A stretch of 64,000 bases of DNA, taken from NCBI RefSeq assembly GCF_002157875.1, contig NZ_CP021376.1, positions 2,582,501 through 2,646,500 of the forward strand. The letters run 5' to 3'. Shown piece after piece: positions 38,407 to 49,313 of the stretch. Each line of letters begins with the position of its first letter. Within the stretch, counting starts at the first letter, position 1. The position numbers and the translations under genes were made by a program. This DNA is from Oceanisphaera avium (lineage in GTDB: Bacteria > Pseudomonadota > Gammaproteobacteria > Enterobacterales > Aeromonadaceae). The notes under the pieces were generated by a model. That model searched no databases. It worked only from the letters and a program-made list of their open reading frames with translations, and was not told the DNA's origin.

Positions 38407-39876
38407 ATGTCGGCAGAACTCATTATTAACGTGACACCTGCAGAAACCCGAGTCGCGCTGGTCGAAAACGGGATTTTGCAGGAAGTCCATGTCGAGCGCC
38501 AAGCGCGTTTGGGAATTGTCGGCAATATTTACAAAGGCAAAGTTAGCCGAGTGTTACCTGGCATGCAGGCCGCCTTTGTCGATATTGGCGGCGAGCGGGC
38601 GGCGTTTTTACATGCCTCCGACATAGTGCCGCACACTGAATGTGTGGCCAGTAAAGAGCAAGCCAACTTTCAAGTGGGTAACATCGCCGAGTTAGTGCGC
38701 CAAGGCCAAGATATTGTGGTGCAGGTGGTTAAAGACCCTCTAGGAACCAAAGGCGCTCGTCTGACTACCGATATTACTTTGCCCTCTCGTTACTTAGTTT
38801 TTATGCCAGGCAGCGCCTATGTGGGCGTTTCTCAACGTATTGAGTCAGATGAAGAGCGCGAGCGCCTTAAAGCCATAGTGGGCGAGTATGTAGATGAACA
38901 AGGCGGTTATATTATTCGTACTGCTGCAGAAGGCGTGGGCGAGAGCGAGTTAGCGCAAGATGCGGCATTTTTAAATCGCCTATGGCGTAAAATTCAAGAG
39001 CGACGCACTAAGTTATCTGCCTGTTCCATTTTGTATGAAGACTTAGGCTTAAGTTGTCGGATTGTCCGAGACTTTGTGGGCGCGGAATTGGATCGCATTC
39101 GGGTTGACTCGCGCAGTACTTGTGAAGTGTTACGGGAGTTTGTTGATGAGTTTGTCCCTGAGCTCACCGGCAAAATTGAATATTATCAAGGCGAGTCGCC
39201 TATTTTTGACTTGTTTGATGTAGAGAATGAAATTCAGCGTGCCTTAAACCGTAAAGTCGAGCTTAAATCCGGTGGCTACTTGATTATCGATCAAACCGAA
39301 GCCATGACCACAGTCGATATTAATACCGGCGCCTTTGTTGGCCATCGTAATCTTGAAGAAACCATTTTTAATACTAATACCGAAGCCACACAAGCCATTG
39401 CGCGCCAATTAAGACTGCGCAACTTAGGCGGCATTATTATTATCGATTTTATCGATATGTATGATGATGATCATAAACGCCGCGTGCTGCACAGCCTTGC
39501 CAGTGCGCTGACTAAAGACCGGGCTAAAACCAATGTAAATGGATTCTCGCAGTTAGGCTTAGTAGAAATGACGCGCAAGCGCACCCGCGAAAGCCTAGAG
39601 CATATCTTGTGTGGCGTGTGTCCTGAGTGTAATGGTCGGGCGCGAGTTAAAACGGTGGAGAGTGTGTGCTATGAAATATTGCGAGAAATTACTCGCGTAA
39701 ATAAAGCTTATAAAGCCGATAAGTTTGTCGTTTATGCCTCGTTAGCGGTGGCGTCTGCCTTGCAAGAAGATGACTCTCATATGTTGGCAGAGCTGGAAGT
39801 GTTTATTGGCAAACAAGTAAAGGTAATGAGTGAGCCCTTGTATAACCAAGAGCAGTTTGATGTGGTGATGATGTAG
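38407..39876 (+). CDS. rng: Ribonuclease G
   Basis: A 489-residue endoribonuclease of the RNase E/G family that matures the 16S rRNA 5' end. An N-terminal S1 domain (about 35-120, GNIYKGKVSRVLPGMQAAFVD) is followed by a 5'-sensor region. The Mg-binding aspartates lie in MTTVDINTG and IIIDFIDMYDD, and the zinc-link is CGVCPECNG. The length equals E. coli RNase G, with no RNase E scaffold. Its stop overlaps the GTG start of yhdP by one base. Confidence 0.97.
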   Translation: MSAELIINVTPAETRVALVENGILQEVHVERQARLGIVGNIYKGKVSRVLPGMQAAFVDIGGERAAFLHASDIVPHTECVASKEQANFQVGNIAELVRQGQDIVVQVVKDPLGTKGARLTTDITLPSRYLVFMPGSAYVGVSQRIESDEERERLKAIVGEYVDEQGGYIIRTAAEGVGESELAQDAAFLNRLWRKIQERRTKLSACSILYEDLGLSCRIVRDFVGAELDRIRVDSRSTCEVLREFVDEFVPELTGKIEYYQGESPIFDLFDVENEIQRALNRKVELKSGGYLIIDQTEAMTTVDINTGAFVGHRNLEETIFNTNTEATQAIARQLRLRNLGGIIIIDFIDMYDDDHKRRVLHSLASALTKDRAKTNVNGFSQLGLVEMTRKRTRESLEHILCGVCPECNGRARVKTVESVCYEILREITRVNKAYKADKFVVYASLAVASALQEDDSHMLAELEVFIGKQVKVMSEPLYNQEQFDVVMM

Positions 39877-42800
39877 TGGCAAGTCCTCTCAAGCGCAGTT
39901 TAAATTGGGCTTGGCTAAGTGTAGCCGCCATCGCAGCGATAATGGCCATCTTGATTACGCTGTTGCGCTTTGGGGCGCCTTGGTTAGCAAGCTGGCAACA
40001 GCAATGGATGAATCACTGGCTAAGTGAGCACCAGCTTGAGCTGCATATTGGGGCGCTGGGGATCAGCTGGCAAGATTACGGACCCGTATTGGCGGTGAAG
40101 GATGTGAGTATCCGCCAACTTAATGCCCCCACCGTTACCTTAGCGCGAGCCTTAGTGGATATTCAGCTTTGGCAAAGCCTGCGCCAATGGCGCCCTGTAT
40201 TGAATGAGCTGACGCTAGAGGGCTTGCGTTTGCCCATCGCGCTAGATAAGCAAACTGGGTCCAATTCTGACTTTGACTGGCAGGGACTGCGTCATTTTGT
40301 CTTAGAAGGGGTAGAGCAGTTTTCTTTAACAGATGCCGAGCTTTGGCTAAGCCATGGTGAGCAAGCAGTGCTGCAATTGCATGTACCGGATTGGCATTGG
40401 CATAATGGCCAAGCAGAGCATCAAGGCCAAGGGTGGCTAGCCTTTAGTGAGCAGGCCGAGCAGCATTTACAGGTAGTGAGCCAATTTACTGGCAAGGCGG
40501 ACAGTTTAAATGGGGCCTTATATGTGCAAGCGAACGCCGTAGATGCCTCGGATATGTTGCGCCAAATTCGCCCCGATGATGCCAATATTAATGCTGAAAT
40601 TAATTTTGAATTTTGGATGCAGTGGCAACAAGGCCAACTGATTGCGGGAGTATTGGATTTAGGCGATAACCGTTTTCAATGGGGTGAGCAGCACCAAGTA
40701 GCGATTAAAGGCGGCAATTTACACTGGCAACCCACCGAGCAGGGCTGGCAATTAGCCAGTAATGAAGTGGATATCAGTGTCGATGAAGAGCGCTGGCCGA
40801 GCTGGCATTTACAAATTGACCGCCAAGCTGATCAGCTGCAAGGCTACCTCGATAAGCTGACTTTCACCGACTTAGCCTTATTAGCCCAATGGGGGGAAAG
40901 CTTTGTTCCTACCGTAGCCAAGCAATTAGCCGGAATCGCGCCCCAAGGGCAATTAACCCACTTATATTTTAATAAAGACTTGGCGCCTCACTCTGAGTCT
41001 CCAGACCTCGGCTCTTCCCCTCCTGCAACTTGGTTTTGGCAGGGTCAGCTAGAAAAGGTGAGCACTCAAGCGTTTGACTGGGCCCCCGCCACCCAAGGGC
41101 TGAGCGGCTATTTTGTGATTGCCTCCGATAGCGGTGAGCTCAATATCCAACAAGCCTCTGCCCAAGACTGGGAGTTTAACGAGGCATTTCGCGGCCCTTG
41201 GCCCTTAGAAAAAGTAGATGCTCATCTTAAATGGCAACAACAAACGCCCGAAAGCTGGTTATTATGGAGTGAAAAATTAGCAGTAGCGTCTAGCGATCTT
41301 AATTTAGAGGGGTGGATGAGCCTGCTTTTGCCCAAGCACTCCGCACCCTTACTCAGTGCCTCGGCGCGGGTCGATGTATTACGAGCCGGCCACGCTTATC
41401 GCTATTTTCCTGAACCCTTAATGGGCTCGGCACTTGTAAATTACTTACAAGGCGCCATTGTAGCAGGACAAGCCAAAGGCGCAGAAGTCATGTGGTATGG
41501 CCGCCTAAATGATTTTCCCTACCTTGACCAAAGCGGCATCTTTCAAGCAAGAGTGCCACTTCGTCACGCTGAGTTTCGCTTTGATCCCGATTGGCTACCG
41601 CTCACTGACTTAAGTTTGGACTTACTCTTTGAAAATGACAGCTTATATATGCAAGCGTCAAAAGGGCGTTTAGGCTCGGTGCAGGCCAGTAATATTTCGG
41701 CCAACATAGCGCCCCTCGATGAGCAGGCAGATCTTGAACTTAATGCGGATATTAATGGCGAAGGAGCTGCGGTCAGTGAGTATTTACAAAACTCCCCGCT
41801 TGCCTCTTCGGTGGGCGTAACCTTAGAACAAGTGCAAGTAAAGGGCCCTTTGAGTGCGGCACTGGCGCTTAATATTCCTTTAAATGGCGATGAAGTTGGC
41901 GTTAATGGCCAAGTGGACTTTGTTAATAATGAAGTGCGAGTGACGCCTCTGGATCTTCCTTTAACTAAAGTAAATGGGCGCTTAGTGTTTGATGAGCACC
42001 ACACGGAATTTAGTGAGCTAACGGCGCTGTGGTTAACGCAGCCACTCACCTTATCGTATCAAGGTAAAGAAACCGCTAGTGCTTACGAGGTGGCACTAGA
42101 TATTAAAGGTCAGCTACAACCGCAATCGTTAACTCCGCTTTATCCAGTATTCTCTCACCTTAAAGGTGAAGCCCCTTGGCAGGGAAAACTGCAGCTAACG
42201 CTCCCTCACCAAGGCGCATTAAATTATCGTTTTAATGCGCAGTCAGCGCTACTTGGCTTAAAGAGTGATTTGCCGGTGCCCTTTAAAAAAACCGCGGGAC
42301 AAGATGCGCTGCAAAGTGAGTTAGCTGTGACAGGGGGAGCTGAACAAGCGCAGATAGCTCTACAACTGGGGCCGCAAATAAAAGGCGATGCCAAACTGGC
42401 GATTACCGAACAAGGCGCCCACGTCACCCAGTTATGGCTAGATGCCGGTGCTGGCGTAAAGCCTAGCCTGCCTCGTGCGCCGCTTGATGTAGCACTGCGC
42501 GTGCCAAACTTAGTGCTCGATGACTGGTTAGCCGTGGTGAGTGAGGTTTTACCCCAGTCTACAAGCCTTTCAGCCAGCCCAGGACTAAGCTGGCCCACTC
42601 CGTATCGAGTCGCAGCACAAGCAAGTCGAGCCCAGCTATGGCAGCAAACCTTTAATCAATTACATTTAACCCTCACTCCAGCCGAGCGCAAGCGGGCTAA
42701 GCTGACCATTGATGCTGAACAAGCACAGGGCCAGATAGCCTTTGGTGATAATGCGCCGATCACCGCAGACTTTAGTCGGCTGTGGTTAAGTCAGCAGCCC

Positions 42801-43697
42801 ACTGCCACTACGCCTGCAACAACTAAAGAGCCTGCGGATGCTCTTACTATTAAGCCAAGCCAAGTGCCGGCGCTGCGCTTTCAGTGTGCAGATTGTCGCT
42901 GGCAACAATTAGCCCTAGGGGAGGTGGCCTTTAATTTGGCGCCACAACCGCAATTAGAGGGCGTGCAATTAAGCCAGCTCAGCCTCAATGGCCCTTTACT
43001 CCAAGCCACGGCGACCGGCCAATGGCTACAGCAAAATAGCGTGGATTTAAGCCGCTTAGAGTGGCAAAGCTCAAGCCCTTCATTGCAGCGTTTATGGCAA
43101 GCATTAGGTAAAGCGTCTCCCTTTAGTGAAACCGCTGGGCAATTAGAGGGCAAATTAAGGTGGTTAAATACCCCTTGGCAACCGCAGTTAGCCTCGATGA
43201 ATGGCCAGTTAGCCGTTAAAACTGGGGCCGGAGTGTTGCGAGACCTGAACGATAAAGGAGCAGGCTTATTATCGGTATTGAGTTTAGAGTCGGTGATGCG
43301 CCGCTTACGTTTAGACTTTAGAGACGTATTTGGTGAGGGCTTTTATTTCGATAGCATTAGTGCCCACGGTGAGTTGCAGGAGGGCGTACTTTATAATGAG
43401 GATTTATTGTTAAAAGGCGCCGCCGGAGACTTGCGAGGTAAGGGCAACGTCAATTTTGTCAGTGAGCAGTTAGATTATAACCTAGAGCTTACGCCTAATT
43501 TAACCGGCAACTTGCCCGCATTAGCCGCCTTTGCGGTGACGCCAGTCGCTGGCTTATATTTGTTAGCCTTATCTAAGGTATTAGGGCCAGTAGTGGATGT
43601 ATTTACTCGTATTAAATACCGAGTGACAGGCCCTATTAGTGAGCCTAAGGTGACTGAGCTTGGTCGCGATAAAGATCGTATTACCTTGCCAGAATAA
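39876..43697 (+). CDS. yhdP: YhdP, AsmA-like phospholipid transport protein
   Basis: A 1273-residue protein with one N-terminal transmembrane segment (about residues 9-30) and a very long periplasmic beta-rich chorein/AsmA-type region. The C-terminal AsmA/DUF3971 block contains LNGQLAVKTGAGVLRDLNDKGAG-type and YNLELTPNLTGNLPALAAFAVTPVAG sequences. In E. coli YhdP, TamB and YdbH form bridges carrying phospholipid to the outer membrane. GTG start, one-base overlap with rng. The envelope-lipid job fits the two MCE systems and the Lpt genes in the same window. Confidence 0.93.
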   Translation: MASPLKRSLNWAWLSVAAIAAIMAILITLLRFGAPWLASWQQQWMNHWLSEHQLELHIGALGISWQDYGPVLAVKDVSIRQLNAPTVTLARALVDIQLWQSLRQWRPVLNELTLEGLRLPIALDKQTGSNSDFDWQGLRHFVLEGVEQFSLTDAELWLSHGEQAVLQLHVPDWHWHNGQAEHQGQGWLAFSEQAEQHLQVVSQFTGKADSLNGALYVQANAVDASDMLRQIRPDDANINAEINFEFWMQWQQGQLIAGVLDLGDNRFQWGEQHQVAIKGGNLHWQPTEQGWQLASNEVDISVDEERWPSWHLQIDRQADQLQGYLDKLTFTDLALLAQWGESFVPTVAKQLAGIAPQGQLTHLYFNKDLAPHSESPDLGSSPPATWFWQGQLEKVSTQAFDWAPATQGLSGYFVIASDSGELNIQQASAQDWEFNEAFRGPWPLEKVDAHLKWQQQTPESWLLWSEKLAVASSDLNLEGWMSLLLPKHSAPLLSASARVDVLRAGHAYRYFPEPLMGSALVNYLQGAIVAGQAKGAEVMWYGRLNDFPYLDQSGIFQARVPLRHAEFRFDPDWLPLTDLSLDLLFENDSLYMQASKGRLGSVQASNISANIAPLDEQADLELNADINGEGAAVSEYLQNSPLASSVGVTLEQVQVKGPLSAALALNIPLNGDEVGVNGQVDFVNNEVRVTPLDLPLTKVNGRLVFDEHHTEFSELTALWLTQPLTLSYQGKETASAYEVALDIKGQLQPQSLTPLYPVFSHLKGEAPWQGKLQLTLPHQGALNYRFNAQSALLGLKSDLPVPFKKTAGQDALQSELAVTGGAEQAQIALQLGPQIKGDAKLAITEQGAHVTQLWLDAGAGVKPSLPRAPLDVALRVPNLVLDDWLAVVSEVLPQSTSLSASPGLSWPTPYRVAAQASRAQLWQQTFNQLHLTLTPAERKRAKLTIDAEQAQGQIAFGDNAPITADFSRLWLSQQPTATTPATTKEPADALTIKPSQVPALRFQCADCRWQQLALGEVAFNLAPQPQLEGVQLSQLSLNGPLLQATATGQWLQQNSVDLSRLEWQSSSPSLQRLWQALGKASPFSETAGQLEGKLRWLNTPWQPQLASMNGQLAVKTGAGVLRDLNDKGAGLLSVLSLESVMRRLRLDFRDVFGEGFYFDSISAHGELQEGVLYNEDLLLKGAAGDLRGKGNVNFVSEQLDYNLELTPNLTGNLPALAAFAVTPVAGLYLLALSKVLGPVVDVFTRIKYRVTGPISEPKVTELGRDKDRITLPE

Positions 43698-43749
43698 ACT
43701 ATTAATGAGCGCTAAGCTTTGGCTCGTCCGTCTAGTATAAGGAGCACTT

Positions 43750-44571
43750 ATGCAATTAGTGGCCCTACAAATGCATGCCAGCTCAATATGGGCAGACAAT
43801 CGTTGCACCCTGGCAAGCTTACTTGAACAACTCCCCAGTGCCCGTCCCTTGTTAGTGTTATTGCCCGAAAATGCAGTGGTATTTGGCAATCGTGAAGCAG
43901 TGCTAAGTCATGCGGAATATTTAGGCGAGGGGCCCATCCAAGCACAATTTAGCGACTGGGCTAAACAGCATAATATTTGGCTAGTGGTGGGCTCTATGCC
44001 CACGCACATCGAGCACCAAGACGCTATTCATGCCACGAGTCTGGTTTATAATGAGCAAGGGCAAAGAGTAGGCCATTATCATAAATTGCATTTATTTGAT
44101 GTCGATGTTGCAGACAGCCAAGGCCGTTACCGCGAGTCTGATACTTTTAGCGCCGGTGAAGAGTTATGTCTTATTGACAGTCCATTCGGGCGTTTAGGTT
44201 TATCTATCTGTTATGATTTGCGCTTTGCACATTTATACAATGCTTTACGTGAGCAAGGGGCCGAGATTTTATTGGTCCCCGCCGCCTTTACCCAAGTGAC
44301 AGGACAGGCCCATTGGCAACCGCTATTACAAGCTCGCGCCATTGAAAATCAGTGTTATGTGATTGCGGCAGGACTAGTGGGCGAGCAAGGTTCGCGACCC
44401 ACTTGGGGGCACTCAATGATTATTGATCCCTGGGGGGAGATAAAAGCCAGTTTAGCAACAGGATCAGGGCTTGTGACTTGTCCTCTAGATAGTGCACACT
44501 TAATGAATATTCGTCGTCAAATGCCGGTGGCAGAGCATGCTCGCTTTAGTACGACTTGGAGAAATAAATGA
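43750..44571 (+). CDS. Nitrilase-family amidase (deaminated glutathione amidase-like)
   Basis: A 273-residue carbon-nitrogen hydrolase. The catalytic triad is visible as E40 ([10 protein letters not shown]), K112 ([10 protein letters not shown]) and C154 ([13 protein letters not shown]). [18 protein letters not shown] is typical of Nit1/YbeM-type deaminated glutathione amidases. It likely repairs side products of transaminases by hydrolysing deaminated glutathione; an omega-amidase role is possible. It overlaps tldD by four bases (ATGA). Confidence 0.88.
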   Translation: MQLVALQMHASSIWADNRCTLASLLEQLPSARPLLVLLPENAVVFGNREAVLSHAEYLGEGPIQAQFSDWAKQHNIWLVVGSMPTHIEHQDAIHATSLVYNEQGQRVGHYHKLHLFDVDVADSQGRYRESDTFSAGEELCLIDSPFGRLGLSICYDLRFAHLYNALREQGAEILLVPAAFTQVTGQAHWQPLLQARAIENQCYVIAAGLVGEQGSRPTWGHSMIIDPWGEIKASLATGSGLVTCPLDSAHLMNIRRQMPVAEHARFSTTWRNK

Positions 44572-46013
44572 GTATTGAACAAATCGAGCGCAGTATTTTG
44601 GTGCCGAATGAGCTAGATATGGCGTTATTAAATGCGCAATTAGCGCGCTTAAGTCGCCACCAAATTGATTTTGCGGATCTGTACTTTCAAAACAGTGTGC
44701 ATGAGTCTTGGGTACTAGAAGATGGCATCGTTAAAGATGGCAGTTATAACATAGAGCAAGGGGTGGGCGTGCGCGCCGTAAGCGGTGAAAAAACCGGCTT
44801 TGCTTATTCCGATGAATTAACGGCCAGTGCGCTAGATCAAGCCGTGGGCGCGGCGCGCGGAATTGCAGAAAAAGGGGGCGATGGGCGTTTTAAAATAGGC
44901 AAGAGTCAGATTATTACACCTCGTTATATGGCCGTTAATCCGCTAGATAGCTTAACGCGTGAGCAAAAAATTGAACTGTTGCAACAAATGGATGCCTTTG
45001 CTCGCAGCCTAGATAGTGCCGTAAGCCAAGTGATAGTGTCGATTTCTGGCGTGTATGAAGAGATATTAGTGCTGGCCACCGATGGGACACTGGCCACCGA
45101 TTTGCGCCCGTTAGTACGTCTAAATTGCTCAGTGTTAGTCGAGCGCAATGGCCGACGAGAGCGGGGCGGCAGTGGGGGTGGCGCACGCTTAGGCTATGAC
45201 TATTTCTTAGAAGAGATTGATGGCCAGCCCAGAGCCATGAGTTATGTTAAAGAAGCGGTACGCCAAGCCTTAGTTAACTTAGAAGCCATAGATGCCCCCG
45301 CGGGCAGCATGCCGGTGGTGTTAGGTGCCGGTTGGCCCGGCGTATTATTACATGAAGCAGTGGGTCATGGTCTTGAAGGGGATTTTAATCGCAAAGGCTC
45401 TTCGGCGTATGCGGGCCGCATCGGTGAAAAGGTGGCCTCTCGCTTGTGCACCATAGTCGATGACGGCACGCTCAGTGATCGCCGTGGCTCATTATCGGTA
45501 GATGATGAGGGCACGCCAGGTGCGTATAATGTGTTAATTGAAAACGGCATTCTTAACGGCTATATGCAAGATAAGCTCAATGCGCGGCTTATGGACATGG
45601 CACCCACGGGCAATGGTCGTCGTGAGTCTTATGCGCACTTGCCGATGCCTCGCATGACTAATACCTATATGTTAGCGGGTGAAAGTGCGCCTGAGGATAT
45701 TATTAAGAGTGTGAAAAAAGGCATTTATGCGCCTAATTTTGGGGGTGGCCAGGTAGATATTACCTCAGGGCGATTTGTCTTCTCAGCCTCAGAAGCTTAC
45801 CTGATTGAAGACGGTAAAATTACCGCGCCCATTAAAGGTGCAACGTTAATCGGTAATGGACCTGAGGCCATGAGCCAGGTATCCATGGTAGGCAATGATT
45901 TAGCCTTGGATGCAGGGGTTGGCGTGTGCGGTAAAGAAGGTCAAAGTGTGCCAGTGGGAGTGGGCCAGCCGACATTGAAACTTGATCAGCTAACCGTGGG
46001 CGGCACGCAATAG
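44568..46013 (+). CDS. tldD: Metalloprotease TldD
   Basis: A 481-residue cytosolic subunit of the TldD/TldE zinc protease, which trims peptides such as microcin B17 precursors and degrades CcdA. The metal site is in [20 protein letters not shown] (HExxxH, about residue 263). It forms a heterodimer with PmbA/TldE, encoded 0.7 kb downstream on the same strand with the darP gene between on the other strand. It ends at a strong terminator. Confidence 0.96.
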   Translation: MSIEQIERSILVPNELDMALLNAQLARLSRHQIDFADLYFQNSVHESWVLEDGIVKDGSYNIEQGVGVRAVSGEKTGFAYSDELTASALDQAVGAARGIAEKGGDGRFKIGKSQIITPRYMAVNPLDSLTREQKIELLQQMDAFARSLDSAVSQVIVSISGVYEEILVLATDGTLATDLRPLVRLNCSVLVERNGRRERGGSGGGARLGYDYFLEEIDGQPRAMSYVKEAVRQALVNLEAIDAPAGSMPVVLGAGWPGVLLHEAVGHGLEGDFNRKGSSAYAGRIGEKVASRLCTIVDDGTLSDRRGSLSVDDEGTPGAYNVLIENGILNGYMQDKLNARLMDMAPTGNGRRESYAHLPMPRMTNTYMLAGESAPEDIIKSVKKGIYAPNFGGGQVDITSGRFVFSASEAYLIEDGKITAPIKGATLIGNGPEAMSQVSMVGNDLALDAGVGVCGKEGQSVPVGVGQPTLKLDQLTVGGTQ

Positions 46014-46033
46014 CCCTCGGGCAGCTATAAGTT

Positions 46034-46070
46034 AAAAAAGGCACCGCATCTGATGATGCGCTGCCTTTTT
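46034..46070. terminator. Bidirectional terminator between tldD and darP
   Basis: AAAAAGGCA-CGCATC and GATGCG-TGCCTTTTT arms pair around a TGAT loop with a C-C mismatch. Both A and T runs are present, and two convergent genes flank it. Confidence 0.9.
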
Positions 46071-46102
46071 ATTTTTTCTGACGGCTGCTAGCTTACCGCT
46101 TT

Positions 46103-46651
46103 TTATTCTTCTTTAATATTCGCTTTCAAATACTGAAATAGCTCGCGATAGGCGGCAGGCGGTAAGCCGGCTGCTAGCTCACGCCGCCCTGTGCGAGCCA
46201 GTTGTCGTAATTTCTGCCGATCTAACTGACGATGCTCTGCCAAAATTGCGTTTACGCCTTTATCGCCTTCTTTAATTAAGCGATCTCGCCACAGTTCAAG
46301 CTTATGGAATTTAGCATTTACCACGGCATTTTTGTGCTCAAAGCCGGCTAAGGCTTGTTGGATATCGCTAACATCTCGGCTGCGCAATAATTTACCCACA
46401 TAAGACATATGACGGCGCAGGCCCTCATGCTTACCTTTTAGCCGATGCGCGAGGTTGATGGCTTCTGCTAGGTCTTCATCGAGTGGGATCTTAGCTAATT
46501 CATGAGGCTCAAGCTTAACCAAGTCTTCACCCAGCTTTCTGAGAGCTAGGCTTTCTCGCTTCATTTCACTCTTACTCACCCATTCAATTTCTTCTTCTGG
46601 CTCTTGGGCTGTGGCTCGGCGGCGCATAGGCTTTTCCGTATTAATGAACAT
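46103..46651 (-). CDS. darP: Ribosome biogenesis factor DarP (YjgA)
   Basis: A 182-residue acidic/basic helical protein that assists late 50S maturation. EEEIEWVSKSEMKRESLALRKLGEDLV is the family entry, followed by DLAEAINLAHRLKGKHEGLRRHMSYVGKLLR. It is divergent from pmbA, the same pairing as in E. coli. The ATG at 46651 is preferred over a TTG at 46678. Confidence 0.94.
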   Translation of the reverse strand: MFINTEKPMRRRATAQEPEEEIEWVSKSEMKRESLALRKLGEDLVKLEPHELAKIPLDEDLAEAINLAHRLKGKHEGLRRHMSYVGKLLRSRDVSDIQQALAGFEHKNAVVNAKFHKLELWRDRLIKEGDKGVNAILAEHRQLDRQKLRQLARTGRRELAAGLPPAAYRELFQYLKANIKEE

Positions 46652-46729
46652 GACATATATATTACCAGCTTCTCCCAAGGCGCGCAGGGGTCTGTTATGC
46701 TAACTGCAAACTGAGCCAGTGAAATTATT

Positions 46730-48070
46730 ATGACCCTAGCAGATATTCAAACCGAACAGCGCCAGCTTGAGCTGGCAGTAGAGCAAGCGCTTGAGAGCGC
46801 CAAACGCTTAGGTGCCGACAGTGCAGAAGTGTCTATTAGCCGCCAAACCGGCTTATCCGTGAACACTCGAAATGCTGAACTTGAAAATATTGAGTTTAAT
46901 AAAGACGGCGCACTTGGTATTGCCGTGTATCGTGATGGCCGTAAAGGCTCGGCGTCTACCTCTGACTTGCGCCCCGATGCAATTGCGCGCACCGTAGCCG
47001 CTGCGCTTGATATCTCGCGCTACACTAACCCTGATCCCTTTGCAGGGCTGGCGCCGGCTGATGACTTAGCTTGGGATGCCCCTGACATTGCCTTATGCTT
47101 TCCCGAGCAACTCACCCCTCAAGATGGCATTGAATTAGCGCTAGAGTGTGAGCAGCACGCGCTAAATCGAGACCCGCGCATTAAACAGTCAGACGGTGCT
47201 AGTTTTTCCAGTAATGTGGGTATTAAAGTCTATGGCAATAGTCATGGCTTTGTTAAAGGCTATGCAGCTAGCCGTTTTGGGCTAAGTTGTGTGTTAATTG
47301 GTGAGCAAGATGGCGACATGCAACGCGAATATGGCTATACCTCAGCGCGCAGCTTACATGATATCTGGACACCCAAGCAGGTGGCAGACGAAGCGGTGAC
47401 CCGTACCTTAGGGCGCTTAGGGGCGCGTAAGATTGGTACTCAACATGCGCCGGTATTGTTTCATCCCGATGTGGCAGCTAGCCTATTTGGTCACTTTGTA
47501 ATGGCGATCAGTGGCGGCAGCTTATACCGAGAGTCTTCTTTTTTACTGGATGCGCTGGGACAGTCAGTTTTTCCAAACTGGTTTGAGATTAAAGAGCGCC
47601 CCCATCTAGATAAAGGCTTGGCCAGCTCCCCGTTTGATAATGAAGGCGTGCGCACCGTTGAGCGTAAAATTATTGAGCAAGGTAAGCTGCAAACCTATTT
47701 ACTCACCAGTTATTCGGCGCGCAAGTTAAACCTTGCCCTTACGGGGCACGCCGGTGGTATTCATAACTGGGAAATTGCTAATACGGGCCAAAGCTTTGAG
47801 CAGCTGCTTAAAGAAATGGGCACCGGCTTATTAGTTACGGAAATGATGGGCCAAGGGGTCAATATTGTGACCGGCGATTATTCCCGCGGTGCGGCAGGCT
47901 TTTGGGTAGAAAACGGCGAAATTGCTTATCCGGTAGAAGAGATCACCATTGCCGGTAATCTCAAACAGATGTATCAAGGTATTCAAGCGGTAGGCACAGA
48001 TACCGAGTTGCGCTCTAGTTTGCACACGGGTTCGGTACTGATTGATCAAATGAAGATTGCCGGTCAGTAA
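46730..48070 (+). CDS. pmbA: Metalloprotease subunit PmbA/TldE
   Basis: A 446-residue TldD homologue without the HExxxH metal motif; it forms the TldE half of the TldD/E protease. ARKLNLALTGHAGGIHNWEI and MGQGVNIVTGDYSRGAAGFWVENGEI are conserved C-terminal blocks. It is divergent from darP and ends at a terminator. Confidence 0.95.
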   Translation: MTLADIQTEQRQLELAVEQALESAKRLGADSAEVSISRQTGLSVNTRNAELENIEFNKDGALGIAVYRDGRKGSASTSDLRPDAIARTVAAALDISRYTNPDPFAGLAPADDLAWDAPDIALCFPEQLTPQDGIELALECEQHALNRDPRIKQSDGASFSSNVGIKVYGNSHGFVKGYAASRFGLSCVLIGEQDGDMQREYGYTSARSLHDIWTPKQVADEAVTRTLGRLGARKIGTQHAPVLFHPDVAASLFGHFVMAISGGSLYRESSFLLDALGQSVFPNWFEIKERPHLDKGLASSPFDNEGVRTVERKIIEQGKLQTYLLTSYSARKLNLALTGHAGGIHNWEIANTGQSFEQLLKEMGTGLLVTEMMGQGVNIVTGDYSRGAAGFWVENGEIAYPVEEITIAGNLKQMYQGIQAVGTDTELRSSLHTGSVLIDQMKIAGQ

Positions 48071-48096
48071 CGCCTTACGTTATACGTAATAAACCC

Positions 48097-48124
48097 AAAA
48101 TACCGTCTATAAAGACGGTATTTT
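48097..48124. terminator. Terminator between pmbA and ptsO
   Basis: AAAATACCGTC and GACGGTATTTT form an 11-bp stem around TATAAA, continuing into T on the plus strand. It separates pmbA from the convergent ptsO/rapZ operon. Confidence 0.88.
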
Positions 48125-48175
48125 TGTAAGGGGGGTTGGCGTCTTTTCGTATCACGTACAGCGTACGACTTGGTC

Positions 48176-48451
48176 TTATTCTGCCTCGTTAAAGCGCGCG
48201 GCGACTAAGTCGGCTACCGCGTCCATGGCGGCGGCGGCGTCTTTACCTTCGGCCACTACCCGTATGGCATGACCCTGGGCAGTTTCTAGCATTAATAACC
48301 CCATGACGCTGTTCGCCGGCGCTTGCTTACCTTGGCTACACACGGTAACTGTGGCAGCAAACTGCTCGGTCACTTGCACCAGTTGCACGGCGGCGCGGGC
48401 ATGAAGGCCTAGCTTATTAACGATTTGTAAGTCGCGTTCAACTTTTTGCAT
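48176..48451 (-). CDS. ptsO: Phosphocarrier NPr of the nitrogen PTS
   Basis: A 91-residue HPr-fold protein. The phospho-accepting H17 lies in [13 protein letters not shown], and the family element [15 protein letters not shown] (serine region) is at about 48. It passes phosphate from EI-Ntr (PtsP) to EIIA-Ntr (PtsN). It is the last gene of the rpoN-type operon; its start overlaps rapZ by 14 bases. Confidence 0.95.
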   Translation of the reverse strand: MQKVERDLQIVNKLGLHARAAVQLVQVTEQFAATVTVCSQGKQAPANSVMGLLMLETAQGHAIRVVAEGKDAAAAMDAVADLVAARFNEAE

Positions 48452-49304
48452 GTTGTTTTTCTAGTGAGCGGTGGCGCAGTTGTACGCTTTTGTCCATTTC
48501 TTTAAACGACTTAGCTAATTGCTCAACTAAGTAGACAGAGCGATGTTTACCACCGGTACACCCAATCGCCACTGTGACATAACTGCGATTGTTTCGCTCT
48601 AAGTGGGGCATCCAGGTGACCAGTAAGTTTTCGATTTGCCAAAGGTACTTAGTCACTTCCAGCTGGCTATTTAAATAGGTAGCTACCGGTTCATCCCGGC
48701 CGTTGAAAGGCCTAAGTTCATCAATCCAGTGGGGATTAGGCAAGAAGCGGGCATCAAAGACGAAGTCGGCATCTTGAGAGATACCAAATTTATAGCCAAA
48801 AGACTCAAATACCCAATTTAGCTCGCGCTCTTTCTTACCTAGAATGCGCGCGCGAATAATTTCGCTTAAGTCATGAATACTTAACTCTGAGGTATCAATA
48901 CGCAAGTCAGCCTCAGAAGATAAGGGGGCCAATAAGTGCGTTTCTTCACGAATGGCCTCATCGAGCGTTAAGCTCAAGCGAGACAGCGGGTGGAGACGGC
49001 GAGTATCACCAAAGCGGCGGATCAGCGCTGCATTATCGGCATCAATAAAGATACTGGATAAATTCACGCTCTCAAGCGCGCGGACATCGTTTAAACAAGC
49101 TTCTAATTTTTCGCTGCTATCGGGGAGGTTGCGCACATCGATACTCACCGCCACTTCGCCAGGCTTATTTAAGCGCATTTTAACTAACTGGGGGAGCAGC
49201 TCTACTGGCAAATTATCGACACAGTAATAGCCTAAATCCTCAAGTACCCGTAACGCCACGGTTTTACCCGATCCAGAACGACCACTGACGATGACCAGCT
49301 GCAT
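48438..49304 (-). CDS. rapZ: RNase adapter protein RapZ
   Basis: A 288-residue protein. Walker A is GRSGSGKT (residues 8-15) and the C-terminal sensing domain contains [20 protein letters not shown]. It binds glucosamine-6-phosphate and guides RNase E to the GlmZ RNA in Enterobacteria; in this lineage its RNA target is not known. It is flanked by ptsN and ptsO. Confidence 0.96.
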   Translation of the reverse strand: MQLVIVSGRSGSGKTVALRVLEDLGYYCVDNLPVELLPQLVKMRLNKPGEVAVSIDVRNLPDSSEKLEACLNDVRALESVNLSSIFIDADNAALIRRFGDTRRLHPLSRLSLTLDEAIREETHLLAPLSSEADLRIDTSELSIHDLSEIIRARILGKKERELNWVFESFGYKFGISQDADFVFDARFLPNPHWIDELRPFNGRDEPVATYLNSQLEVTKYLWQIENLLVTWMPHLERNNRSYVTVAIGCTGGKHRSVYLVEQLAKSFKEMDKSVQLRHRSLEKQHAKS

Positions 49305-49313
49305 ATCGGCTCC